Shown: positions 42,765 to 53,514 of the stretch, piece after piece
Position numbering within the stretch: position 1 is the first letter of the stretch
Layout: each line of letters opens with the position of its first letter
Assembly: GCA_942490775.1 (NCBI GenBank)
Contig: CALNYL010000009.1
Location: 434,001-498,000, forward strand
DNA: 64,000 bases
Reading direction: 5' to 3'
Origin: UBA6489 sp942490775
GTDB taxonomy: Bacteria; Patescibacteriota; Gracilibacteria; BD1-5; UBA6164
Notes under the pieces: generated by a model
The model's input: only the letters and a program-made list of their open reading frames with translations
Told to the model about the DNA's origin: nothing
Databases searched by the model: none
Translations under genes and position numbers: made by a program

Positions 42765-43104
42765 ACCTAAGGACAGAACCTTTTGGTGTGACTTCTCGTC
42801 GTGATGTAGATACATTATATCACTTTTTCTAAAAAATCAAAATTTTTGTCCGAAATGACAGTAAACTAGTTTTTCCCTCACCCTTGCCCTAAAGGATACA
42901 CTTCGTAAAATTCCCTCTGCAAGCTTCAACTTCAGAATAGTCGTACAAGGTACTCCTTTCTTCACTTGTCCTTTGGAGGAGTAGGGAGGCGACAAGTTGA
43001 GAAAATCTTGTCCGTAAAAGATATTTTTGTATAATTTCCTTGAACGGTTATACTCTTAAAAGTCCTAGTGATAAACATCGTATAATATTTAAAATTATTA
43101 TTTT
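42765..43104. other. gene-free stretch: hairpins and promoter copy 4
   Basis: CCTAAGGACAGAACCTTTTGG hairpin, a terminator-like GTGAT ... ATCACTTTTT (42801-42828), then the fourth repeated promoter (TTGTCC 43008, TATAAT 43030) with a longer palindromic insertion (42870-42990) between its halves. Confidence 0.7.
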
Positions 43105-43350
43105 ATGAACATAAAAAAAGAGTTAATAGAACATTTAGAAAAATTTCTCTTAAAAAAAGATATATCTGTACAATGGGCAAAAGATGTAGAATCTATTCTT
43201 GATAAGTTTGAAATACTTGATAAAGAGCTTGATGAATTTCAGGAATATTTATCACTATATCAGCCTTGATGATGATCTTATTTGTATGATGAGAAAGAAA
43301 TGGAGAGAATGTGTAAAAAAATTATTATTAAATTACAAAGTAAAAATTAA
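43105..43350 (+). CDS. small helical protein, unknown
   Basis: 81 residues, strongly helical, N-terminal ELIEHLEKFLLKKDISVQWA and a PGGGSYLYDEKEMERMC turn. Behind promoter copy 4 and 21 bp before a membrane protein gene. No family recognised. Confidence 0.55.
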
Positions 43351-43371
43351 TTATTTACAATAAGAATAAGA

Positions 43372-44127
43372 ATGGAAAAATTTTTAACTAGACATATTTG
43401 AACAATAGCAATTATTTTCTGATGAATAGTATTTTCTACTTGGCTAATTCAATATATAAATTTGCCTACTTGGAAAATTATGTATACTTGTTTTTGAATT
43501 AGTGAGTTAAATAAAACTATTCCAACTCAGTACATGTTTACAACAATTTGAGCAATTTGTGCTTTTTGGTATTGATATAAAAGATATGAAAGAGATAAAG
43601 AATTAGAAATAATTGAAAAATTATGAAAAGAATATGATTTAATAAAAAAGGATAAAGATTGAAAAAAGTTAGTAAGTCTTTGGTTTAAAGAATATTATTT
43701 TTTTAAAAACTGATATATTAAAAAAGAATGGTGGAAGTACATTTCTGATAAAATATGAAGAAATATAGCAACAGATGAAAATAAAGTAAGTGATTGAATA
43801 TTAAATGAAATGATAACCTTAACAGGAGGTAAAAGTAAAATACTAAAAGATTTTTCTGATTTTATAAAACAAAAAATATCTATATCATTGACAGAGTCTA
43901 AAGAACTTAAGGATAAAATATCAGAAAATAAAAAAATATGCTTGAGACAGAAAAACGAAATAAATAAAATAATAGAAGTAGCAAAAAATGAAAAAAATGT
44001 TGAGGATATAAAAATATTAAAAAAGAGAGTTAAAGGTATTGATAGTTTTGTTAAAAGATGGGAAGACAATAAACAGATTATAGATAAAATTAATTATGAC
44101 TTGGAGTATTTAAAAAAGATTATATAA
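43372..44127 (+). CDS. membrane protein with cytoplasmic helical domain
   Basis: 251 residues. Two membrane segments (about residues 10-28 and 62-78) followed by 170 residues of charged helices with KEWWKYISDKIG and a long coiled-coil-prone end (SKELKDKISENKK onward). Family unknown. Confidence 0.65.
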
Positions 44128-44161
44128 ATAACTTTCCGTCAGCAAAGACAAAAAACTAAAA

Positions 44162-44215
44162 ACCTGTAGCCTCTTCCCCTTTATATAAGGGGAAGAATTC
44201 AAGTTAGGGTTATCC
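44162..44215. repeat. family-A palindromic repeat, inverted
   Basis: CTGTAGCCTCTTCCCC-TTATATAA-GGGGAAGAATTCAAGTTAGGG, reverse orientation of 39152-39201, 60 bp before ileS. Confidence 0.9.
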
Positions 44216-44273
44216 TAACAAACCAACCAAATTACTAAATTTTAAAAACTTTATAACCTAACCCCTTTTACCC

Positions 44274-47200
44274 ATGGCATACCCTAAAGTAAACCAAAAA
44301 CAATCTTTTCCACAACTGGAAGAAGATGTACTAAAATTCTGGAAAGAAAACAAGATTTTCGAAAAATCTATAGAATCTAGACCAGCAGAAAATCCTTATA
44401 AATTCTACGACTGACCTCCTTTTATAACTTGAACACCACACTACTGAAGCCTACTATCAAGTATCTGTAAAGATGTAGTACCAAGATACCATACAATGAA
44501 ATGAAAAAGATGTGAAAGAGTATGGGGATGGGACTGTCACGGAATACCAATAGAAGACAAAGTACAAAAAGAACTATGACTACACTCAAATAAAGAAATA
44601 GAAGCAAACGGAATAGATAAATTTATAGAATGATGTTATAAATACACTCAAGAAACTTCTGCTGAATGGGAGTGGTATATTGACCACATAGGAAGATGGG
44701 TTGATTTCAAAAACTCATATAAAACTATGGATAAAGACTATATGGAATCTACTCTATGGGTATTTAAAACACTCTATGAAAAATGATTAATCTACAAAGG
44801 ACAAAGAACCTCTCTTTATTCTTGGAAACTATCTACTCCTATTTCAAACTTTGAAATAGCTATGGATGACTCCTATGAAGAAGTTTCTGATCCAGCTGTA
44901 ACTGTAATGTTCCCACTAACACAAGATTGAAAACATGTAAAAGCTTGAGATAACCTTCTTGCTTGGACAACTACCCCTTGGACTATGCCAGCTCATATGG
45001 CTATAGCTGTGAACAAAGAACTTTATTATGCAAAAGTTAGATGTGAAGAAAAAAACTACATACTTGCTCTTGCTAGAGTTGAAGCAGTATTTAAATGAAG
45101 AGAATTTGAAGTAGTTGAAACATTTCCTTGAGAAGATTTAATAGGACTAAAATATACTCCACCTTTTGATTATTATGTAAATAAAGTAAATCCTAAGAAA
45201 AATTTCAGAGTTTATAATGCTGAATTTATCACAGACAGTGACTGAACTGGTATAGCTCACCAAGCTCCTGAGTTTTGAGATGTGGATTTTGATTTAGCAA
45301 AAGAAAATGGTATCCATATAACAAATGCTCTGAATAATGAATGAAAATATACTGATGAAATATTTGATCTAAAATGAACTCTTTATAGAGATGCAAATGA
45401 TATAATTTCAGAGAGATTAAAAGAAAAATGAATCTTGTTTAAAAAAGAAAGTATTACTCATAGAGTTGCTATGTGTCCTAGAACTGGTACACCACTTATT
45501 CATAAAGCCCAAAGCTCTTGGTTTGTGGATATTCAAAATATGAAAGATAAACTTATAGAAGAAAATGAATGAATAAATTGGGCTCCTGAGCATTTGAAAC
45601 ATGGTCAATTTCTGAAAAGTATGGAGTCAGCACCAGATTGGTGTATAAGTAGAACTAGATATTGGGGAACACCTATGCCTATTTGGATGTGATATGATGA
45701 GGCAGGAAATGAAAAAGATATGAAAGTTTTTGGTTCTATCGAGGAAATAGAAAAAGCTTCTGGTATGAAAGTAACTGATTTACACAGACCTTATATAGAT
45801 GAAGTTACTTGGGAAGAAAATGGTTTAACTTATAAAAGAACCCCTGAAGTTCTTGACTGTTGGGTTGAGTCTGGAAGTATGCCTTATGCTCAAGATCATT
45901 ATCCATTTGAAAATAAAGAAAAAATGGAAGCTGCTTTCCCTGCTGACTTTATCGTAGAATATATCGGACAAGTTAGAGCTTGGTTCTATGTTATGCATGT
46001 ACTTTGAGTAGCATTGTTTGATACTAGAGCTTATACAAATGTAATAACTACCTGAATAGTAAATGGTAGTGATGGTAGAAAGATGAGTAAGAGTTATAAA
46101 AACTATCCTGACCCAAAAGGGACTATTCAAAAATATTGAGCTGATGCTATCAGGTTTTATATGATTAACTCTCCTTTGCTTTCTGGATGAAACTTAAGCT
46201 TTAATGAAGATCAAGTTCATGAAATTGTAAAAAAAGTTATTTTACCACTTTGGAATACTTATAGTTTTTTTACTACTTATGCAAATATAGATAAATTTGA
46301 GAGTAAATGATGAAAACCAGAAGTTAGTAATGACTTGGATAAATGGTTATTATCAGAGTTAAATAAACTTATATGAGATGTTACAAACTGAATGGAGACT
46401 TATAAGTTAAATGATTCAACAAGACCTATAGTTAAATTTATGGATAACTTAACTAATTGGTATATAAGGAGATCTAGAAAGAGATTTTGGAAATCTGAAA
46501 ATGATGGTGATAAATTAGAAGCTTATGAAACTCTTTACTATACTCTGGTAGAGCTTTCAAAAGTTATAGCTCCATTTATGCCTTTTGTAAGTGAAAATAT
46601 CTTTAAATGACTAACAAATAAAGAGTCTGTTCATTTAGAGGACTATCCTGTTTATGAAGAAAGTTTAACAGATAATGAACTGGTTGAAAATACTGATAAA
46701 GTACAAAAGATAATAAAACTTGGTTTAGCTTGGAGAGCTAGTCATAAGATAAGAGTTAGACAACCTCTAAAATCTATAACTATCTGAGAATCGTTTGATA
46801 AATATTATCTTGAGATACTAAAAGATGAGCTAAATGTTAAGGAGGTTGAGATTCTTGAAAATCCATGAAAAATAGCTAAAAAGGTTTGTAAACCAAATGG
46901 TAGACTTATTGGACCTAAGTTTGGTAAGGATGTGAAATTTATAATGACTGAGGCTAAGAGTTGAAAATTTGAGGAGTTAGAGAATGGAAGAGTTAAAATT
47001 CTAAATCCATCCCCTTCCGATACTCTACAGGGACTTCCTTTGACATCAAAGGAAGAGAAAGTAAAGGATTTTATTTTAGAAGAATGAGAGTTTGAGACAG
47101 TTTATGAAGCTGGAGATACTAGTTATGATATAGAGGCTTGATTTGGTATGGTTATAGCTATGGATTCTGAATTGACTCCAGAACTAGAACAGGAAGGATA

Positions 47201-47450
47201 CACAAGAGATATCGTTAGACAAATACAAGAGTCTAGAAAAGAAGCTGGTTATGAGGTGGATGATAGAATAAGTATTTCTTTAAAATGAATCTGAGAGAGT
47301 GAAAAAATCGTTTCTGATATAGTTGAAAATTTCTGAGGTTATATTGAGAAGGAGACTTTATCTAGTATTGATGCAGGGGGGAGTGGTTGAGATTTGGAGA
47401 AGGAGTTGGAGATGGAAGGGGTGAAGTTGAAGTTGGTTTTGAGGAGGTAG
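44274..47450 (+). CDS. ileS: isoleucyl-tRNA synthetase
   Basis: 1,058 residues, full length, in one frame. PPFITGTPHYGS (HIGH motif, residues 49-60), the editing domain with TTTPWTMPAH, DCWVESGSMPYAQ, IGQVRAWFYVMHVL and KMSKS at about 603. The C-terminus with KVCKPNGRLIGPKFGKD is of the archaeal/eukaryotic-like IleRS class. It charges tRNA-Ile with isoleucine. A family-A palindrome (46998-47058) is translated in frame near the end as NPSPSDTLQGLPLTSKEEK. More than 30 TGA codons occur at conserved glycines, the best in-window proof of recoding. Confidence 0.97.
46998..47058. repeat. family-A palindromic repeat inside ileS
   Basis: CCATCCCCTTCCGATACTC ... CTTCCTTTGACATCAAAGGAAG inside the C-terminal domain coding region. 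Confidence 0.8.
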
Positions 47451-47462
47451 AAGGTAAGAGAT

Positions 47463-47499
47463 AAAAAGAGTTAGAAAATATATTTTCTAACTCTTTTTG
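47463..47499. terminator. ileS terminator
   Basis: AAAAAGAGTTAGAAAATAT / ATTTTCTAACTCTTTTT: near-perfect inverted repeat with A and T tracts, 12 bp after the ileS stop. Confidence 0.9.
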
Positions 47500-47601
47500 T
47501 ATTGATAAATATTTATAGTTGATATTTATTGAGTTATTAATGTTTATGTAGTACAATAATTATAACTATTTGAAAATATTAAAATTTATTAAAATAAGCC
47601 A

Positions 47602-49008
47602 ATGGTAGATATTAGAGCTATTCATAAGCACTGAGAAAATATAGAACAATCTCAGAAACTTATTGAATTAGGATTTGAGCAAATAGGTGAATCAAATTTA
47701 TTTAAAAAATGAGGATTTGTTGTATTCCTAGATCAAGAATTATGAATTAGTTTATATGTAGATTACCTTGAAACTCAAGGAGAAATTTTATGAATTGAAA
47801 TAAAAAAAGATTGATATACATCTCTAGAATTTATAATAAAAGAGTCTGCTCAACATTTTGTTAAAGTAAATCAAGATATAGATGGTGGGGCTAGTAGTTA
47901 TAAAGTGGTAGACCTAAATTCTATGAAAAAATATTTATCTAGTAAGGGAATCGAAAAACAATTATTAAGTATAGGTTTCAAAGAGGAGGGTAATTGAACT
48001 GAAGAAAAAGAAAACGAGGATTTTATAACATCAAGAATTAGATCTTTTGTAAAAAAAGTTTTATCTTTTGATAAAAACTCAAGTATGGAAAAGATTTTTC
48101 GTTTCAATCTTGATGAAAACGGAGAAAGCTTTGAGATTATTGCTATTGTGGTAGATTGAAAACTGTCTAAGTTACTAAGACCAGTTAAAAATGAAGTAAG
48201 TGAATATGTTACTCCTAATACTGAGATTCTAAAGTATTGGCAAGAAGAATGATTATTATCTACCTCACCAAAGAAATCATTGCTTAAACTTAGAGATCAT
48301 TTTATGGAGATTACTGTTAGCTCTCAATCAGGGGGTATTGTACATAATAGTCAAAAATTATTAAGGGATGTAGAAGAAGATGAGATTGTTTCTCCAGTTG
48401 AGGTTATTACAGAAGATACTGGTTTTAATGTTAATTGAGTAAATAATAGTTCTTTAATAAAAAAACTTGAATGTATTAATTGAGAATCAATTTTAGACTT
48501 AGAAAAAAGAATGAGACCTAATGAAAAAGAAATGGATGATAGTTCTGTAGAGTGATTTTTAAGTGATACTGAAGGTTTACTCGAAGTTCTAGTTCATGAT
48601 AATGATTTTGTTTTATCTAAATGATTGACTCATAAAGATTTGGTTAAACCATTAAGGTTTGCAGTAAATTTTAAAAATAAGAAATATGGTAATAAGTTTA
48701 AATATAAGTGAAATAATTATAAAATATGAATTGATGGTGCTTCATGAATGCAATATTCTCCTTTTATGGATTGAACATCTACAAATGAGGATATCACTAT
48801 TACCAATTTAGATAACTGAGAAGAATTGTTTTTTTCTGGACTTCTCTTAGATATGATAGAAAGATATGGCTTTTATGAAGGAATAGAAACCTCATATCGT
48901 TTAGAACCAGAACAAATTATTAAGGTTTTTCCTCATTTGATAGAAAAATGAAGAGAGGCTATAATGCAAGGTTTTAAATATGATACTTCAAATATATTAG
49001 AACAGTAA
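47602..49008 (+). CDS. unknown cytoplasmic protein bracketed by ileS 3' ends
   Basis: 468 residues, no signal peptide or membrane helix. Begins VDIRAIHKHGENIEQSQKLIE, central part with repeated long strands and helices, C-terminal VLVHDNDFVLSKGLTHKDLV and YKIGIDGASGMQYSPFMDG. Not recognised. Its significance is positional: it lies between ileS and a degraded second copy of the end of ileS (49251-49316), as cargo would. Confidence 0.7.
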
Positions 49009-49250
49009 AAATTGTATTATTTTTTTATTAATTTTTTTTCTAAACCTTGAAATTATAAGTTAATAAAGTATATTAGAATAGATATAAATGACAGTTTAAA
49101 ACTAAAAAACAATCCCTAAAAATATCCCTAATCCTTCCTAAAATTAAATTCATAAGCCCCAAAGTAACTAATGTTTACAAACAATAAAGGATGAGTCTGA
49201 AAAACTCACTATTCTATAACATAGGAAAAATGTTTGCAAATAGTCTGCAT

Positions 49251-49316
49251 TTTTGAGATTTGGAAAAAGATTTGGAAATTGAAAAATTAGAAGTAAAATT
49301 AGTTTTGAAAAAATAG
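49251..49316 (+). repeat. degraded copy of the ileS 3' end
   Basis: Reads GDLEKDLEIEKLEVKLVLKK then TAG; the end of ileS reads GDLEKELEMEGVKLKLVLRR then TAG. Conservation is at protein level, so the copy is old or came with a diverged donor. The remaining 49009-49411 holds two family-B palindromes (49321-49345, 49366-49382). Confidence 0.8.
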
Positions 49317-49411
49317 GCAAAATATTTAGGGACAGACCTTGTGTTCCCCCTAAATTAAATAAGATGTTTTAACAAAACATCTCTACATTGTATTTATATA
49401 ATTTTTATAAA

Positions 49412-50518
49412 ATGAAAAAAATAATTTTAAGTTTATTTGCATTTGTAACACTTTTTTGTTTACATAATGTTAATGCAACAGAAACATGAACAGGAATGCA
49501 AGACTTTATAAACTCTGAATCTATTGAACTTTTTGAAAAAGATGATTATTTAAAAGAAATAGAAGATTCTTCTGAAATAGTACTAAAAAATAAAAAATGA
49601 GAGTTCTATTTGAAAATGCTAGAGAAGATGAAAAACAAGTTTGATACAGAAAAGAAGATAGAAGTTATTTGAAAAATTGATAAAGTTCTTGATGGAATGT
49701 ATTTAGTGAAAAGCCCGAATAGGGAAATGATGGATAATCTAATGGTAAATCTTAGATGACAAATAGCACTAGAATTATTAGAAAATGAAAAGGTGAAAAA
49801 AGATGTGGTATCTAAGTTTTATTATTTTAGGACTTATAATAACTTTAAAATATTAAATAAGGTGGGAGATTTTAAAGTAGAAAGTGTGGAAAAAGAAGAA
49901 TATCTTAATTTTTATATATATATAGTAAAATATAAAAACTCAAAATGAAAAGAGATTAATATTTCATTTCATTCACGGTTATCAAATACATTACATAATT
50001 CCTTTGGTGCAATAGAAATAGAAGAAATAGAAAATCGTGAGCGGATTATAGAAGAAATAACAAGAGATGAAAAAATAATAAATAATGAATATGTATATCA
50101 AGAAAATGGAGGTTATAATGATAAAAAGTTTTATATACAAATTGAAAAAGATTATGATTACATTGAAAAAGGCTATGATTATATAGTTTTTTTATATGCA
50201 GAAAATTTTGATGACCAGTTTATATATGAATACACAAAAATTCAAAAAACCTACGAATTACCAAAATCTAAAAATTTTTCTGTTCAAACAAAAGTAATAG
50301 ATAATAAGGTAAAATTAACTTGAGAGGTAAAACACTCTAATATAAATTATGTTTCTTGTAATAAAGAAAAAAATATAGAAATAGATTCTGAAAACAAAAC
50401 TTGGGAATGTGAAGTTTCTTTGAATGATGTTAATAAAAATTGATGATATATACTTTTATATTATTATGGATATGATTGAAGAACACCTTTTTATAAAGAG
50501 AAAATATTTATAAAATAA
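49412..50518 (+). CDS. secreted protein of unknown function
   Basis: 368 residues. Signal peptide IILSLFAFVTLFCLHNVNAT. Mature part: helical first half with EVIGKIDKVLDGMYLV, then a beta-rich second half with tyrosine-rich repeats of the form DYDYIEKGYDYIVF, and two cysteines near the end. Not recognised. Likely extracellular or surface. Confidence 0.75.
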
Positions 50519-50537
50519 TTAATAATTATAAAATAAA

Positions 50538-51149
50538 ATGACTTCAGAAAAAATAGAAAAATACATTGAACTTTTATCTAAAATAAGCAATACACCTTGG
50601 AGCTTAAAATATTGGCTTGAGGAAGTTGAGTACCTAGAAAGAAAAGATGAAGAACTAATATTAGCTGACTTTGACTACACACTCTATTCTAGAACAGAAG
50701 AACTTGAGTGAGAGAAATATCTAAGAGAAAATAGGTGAGATGCTGGTTCTAAGGCAGTAATTGAAATAGATGGAATACAGAACTATCTTGATAAGTATCA
50801 TACAGATAAGCCTTGTCCTAAAATTATATTAGACAGAATGGATACTAAAAAAGATGTAATATTGACTTATGGACCTTATGAGTTTCAGATAAAGAAGCTT
50901 ATGGCTCGTGGGCTTGATAAGTATAAGATTCTCATTACTCAAAAACCAAGTGATAAAATATTAAAAACTGTTAGGTATGTTCTTTATACTCTTAGGTATA
51001 TTCCAAGTGAAATAACTATTTATGAAGATAGACCAGAGTATTTTATAGAGTATAGGGATATGATACAAGATGTTTTGGGTGTGAAGATGAATATAAAAAA
51101 GGTTACAATGGGGAGGGGGAATGATGATATTTTGATTGAGGATGTGTAG
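50538..51149 (+). CDS. HAD-like protein of the Patescibacteria type
   Basis: 203 residues. LILADFDYTLYSRTEEL is HAD motif I (D-x-D-x-T) placed after 50 N-terminal residues; then VILTYGPYEFQIKKLMARGL, YKILITQKPSDKI (motif III Lys) and EITIYEDRPEYF (motif IV acidic). Phosphatase or phosphotransferase of unknown substrate. It follows the secreted protein after 19 bp. Confidence 0.75.
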
Positions 51150-51167
51150 GGGGTGACTTTTTAATAA

Positions 51168-51213
51168 CCCATCTCTGAATCTCTTCCCTTATATAAGGGA
51201 AGAGGGCTACAAA
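51168..51213. repeat. family-A palindromic repeat
   Basis: CCATCTCTGAATCTCTTCCCTTATATAAGGGAAGAGGGCTACAAAG. Confidence 0.9.
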
Positions 51214-51321
51214 GTAATGACTTTTTTGGACTTTCCTTTAGGAATTTTTTTAAAAATAAATATAATCAAAAATAAGATTTAAGAGGATTAACTCTTATTT
51301 TTTTAATTTTAAAATTTTCAT

Positions 51322-51894
51322 ATGATTGATTTAAGTTTCTCAGATATAATAAGTCCAGAAAATATAATAAATATAGTAAGAAATGCTTTTATTGAGCATC
51401 CAGTTTGACAATCAATTTGATTAGTGGCATTTGTAGTTTCTATATATAACTTTCTGTTTTGTAAGAATAAAAAGTTTATTTATGTTACGGCAATAGCTTC
51501 TTTGGTTTGGGGAATTCATTTTTACTCAATCTGACTAATGTCTGCTGCTCTTGTTAATGCTGTGGATGTGGGGAAGAATCTTTTGGCAATAAAATATAAA
51601 AAATCAATAAAGCTATCTTCTGTTTTTGTTGTGTTTTATTTGGTGTTACCATTTTTTACATTTGATTGATATATTTCACTTATTCCTATGGTTACTGCTA
51701 TTTTATGAACTTATCTGGTTTTTTATATTAGGTGAGTTTGGTTGAATGTGGGTTTTTTGTTTATCATAATGATGTGGTTTACATATAATTGTATTTGAGG
51801 GTCTGTTTGAGGTTTGATGACAGATTTTACTTTGTTTGTTATTGGTATAGTTGGGATTTTTAGGAATTTTGTTTTTAAGAAGGGGGAGAAGTAG
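51322..51894 (+). CDS. YgjV-like membrane protein
   Basis: 190 residues with six or seven hydrophobic segments. GQSIGLVAFVVSIYNFLFCK, then YVTAIASLVWGIHFYSIGLM and a polar LVNAVDVGKNLLAIKYKKS, follow the pattern of the YgjV family (inner-membrane proteins of unknown role). The C-terminal half alternates short helices with Gly pairs. Family likely, function unknown. Confidence 0.65.
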
Positions 51895-51935
51895 GGGTGG
51901 TTGCAAGGCTTACTATGAAAATGAACTCTAATTTT

Positions 51936-52130
51936 TAGGGTTTATTTTTTTGCTTTGTTTTGGCTTTTTGTTGGTAGGGGAGAGGTGGTTATTTTTTAGG
52001 GAAGAAGAGTAAATTCTAATTATTAGGGTTTATTTTTTTGCTTTGTTTTGGCTTTTTGTTGGTAGGGGAGAGGTGGTTATTTTTTAGGGAAGAAGAGTAA
52101 ATTCTAATTATTAGGGTTTATTTTTTTTGT
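51936..52130 (+). repeat. 88-bp tandem repeat, 2.2 copies
   Basis: A unit beginning TAGGGTTTATTTTTTTGC starts at 51936, 52024 and 52112 and is almost perfect over both full units. It fills the gap between the YgjV-like gene and the next gene; no coding potential. Confidence 0.9.
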
Positions 52131-52171
52131 TTTTAGTAGGTTGTTTCCTCGGCTTTTATTTACTGAAATCT

Positions 52172-52818
52172 ATGATTTATTTTTTACTAGAAAATAAATT
52201 TGACTTTTAAAAAGTTGTGACTATATTCACGGTGATTTTAGTTTTTTTATGATTTTTTGAGGTATGGGGGCATGAATTTATAATGGAGTTTTTTCTGAAG
52301 ATATTTGGAAATTATTGACTTCAGATGTAAGGGAAATTAGGGAAGAATTTAGTAGATATTCTTTGGAAAAAAGTTTGGAGCTGTTAGATTTAGTACTTGA
52401 GAATAGGAGTAAAGTGGTGGCAATTATTGGTGATAAATGAAATTCTTTGTCACTTATTCAAGATGAAATAATTGTTAGAATAACTGAATTGATAGAAATT
52501 GATAATTCTGTTAATAATCAAGTAGATATATTTAAGCTTGTTGAATGAATAAAAAATAATAAGGGTAGGAAGCAAGCTATTATATTTTTATTCAATAACA
52601 ATAAAAATTTAGCTATAGAATATGGGAAATATGTAAAAAAGTATTATAGAGAAAATATTGAAATAAAAAATGAATGAGAAGTAATAACTTTTGATAAACC
52701 TTCAGATAAAGATTCTTTTTGTTTTTATAGAGAGGACTGAGAACAAATATTTAGTATAAGTATTTGACTTATTAAAATAGAAGACATAGAGAAAGCTTAT
52801 AAAACTTTAAATCCCTAA
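52172..52818 (+). pseudogene. unknown protein with a frameshift near the start
   Basis: ATG at 52172 opens MIYFLLENKF, then the long frame continues as GLLKSCDYIHGDFSFFMIF GGMGAGIYNGVF only if one T is added at 52199-52201. If translation instead begins at the in-frame ATG 52248, 190 residues remain. The text VVAIIGDKGNSLSLIQDEI and AIIFLFNNNKNLAIEYGKYV suggests an alpha/beta fold. Not recognised. Confidence 0.5.
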
Positions 52819-52856
52819 AACTAAATAAAAAAAATATTTTATCTAAAAGTAAATAT

Positions 52857-53414
52857 ATGCAACAAGTAGTTTTTGAACATTCTTTTACAAGAACAAGAGG
52901 AATATGAAATATTATAAAAGTTAATGGAAAAATTCATATACCTGATAATTTTGTATGAGTTAAGGGGTTAGATGGATTAAAAGATAGATTTTGAGTTTTA
53001 TATCCCTGAGAGAATGAAAAAAGAGTTTCTGGATATACAAGAGGATTACAAGAATTTTTACTAAATATAGAAAAAAACTTTAATTATGAACCAATTAAAT
53101 ATTTATATTATTTATATTATACAGAAAAAAATAAGTTTTCAGTAAACCAAATACAAGAATATTTAGATAATAATTGAATTATTATTACTGAATCTTGTTT
53201 ATATCACTATATGACACATTTTTTATGATGGGAATTGAATCGTGATGATAGATCTAAGGCTATAAAAAGGGATAGTACAGCTCATCTTAATCAGGGAAAA
53301 TGAATATGAAAAGTAAATAAAATAATATCTGAAGAGATAGATGAAAAAGTAGAAAAATTAGTTACATTAGTCAAAGATAATGTAACTGATTTAATAGATT
53401 CTTGTATAGTCTAA
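52857..53414 (+). CDS. unknown protein with possible HTH
   Basis: 185 residues. A middle part KNKFSVNQIQEYLDNNGIII followed by TESCLYHYMTHFLGWEL reads like a helix-turn-helix DNA-binding unit; the N-terminus GIGNIIKVNGKIHIPDNFVG is beta-like. It lies directly upstream of an IS481-type integrase and could be a regulator, but this is a guess. Confidence 0.5.
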
Positions 53415-53460
53415 ACACATTGTACAATAGGCTATATACATAATATATATAGAAAAAAAT

Positions 53461-53514
53461 AGTAAAAGTAGTATACTAAACTTAGAATATTTTAGTTAAC
53501 ATAATACTTTTACT
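53461..53514. repeat. inverted repeat before the integrase
   Basis: AGTAAAAGTAGTAT ... ATAATACTTTTACT arms enclosing 26 bases just before the integrase start; a candidate element end or regulator site. Confidence 0.6.

Noticed and set aside
51936..52130. CRISPR array
   Set aside because: The 88-bp units are identical end to end with no alternating unique spacers, and no cas gene is present.
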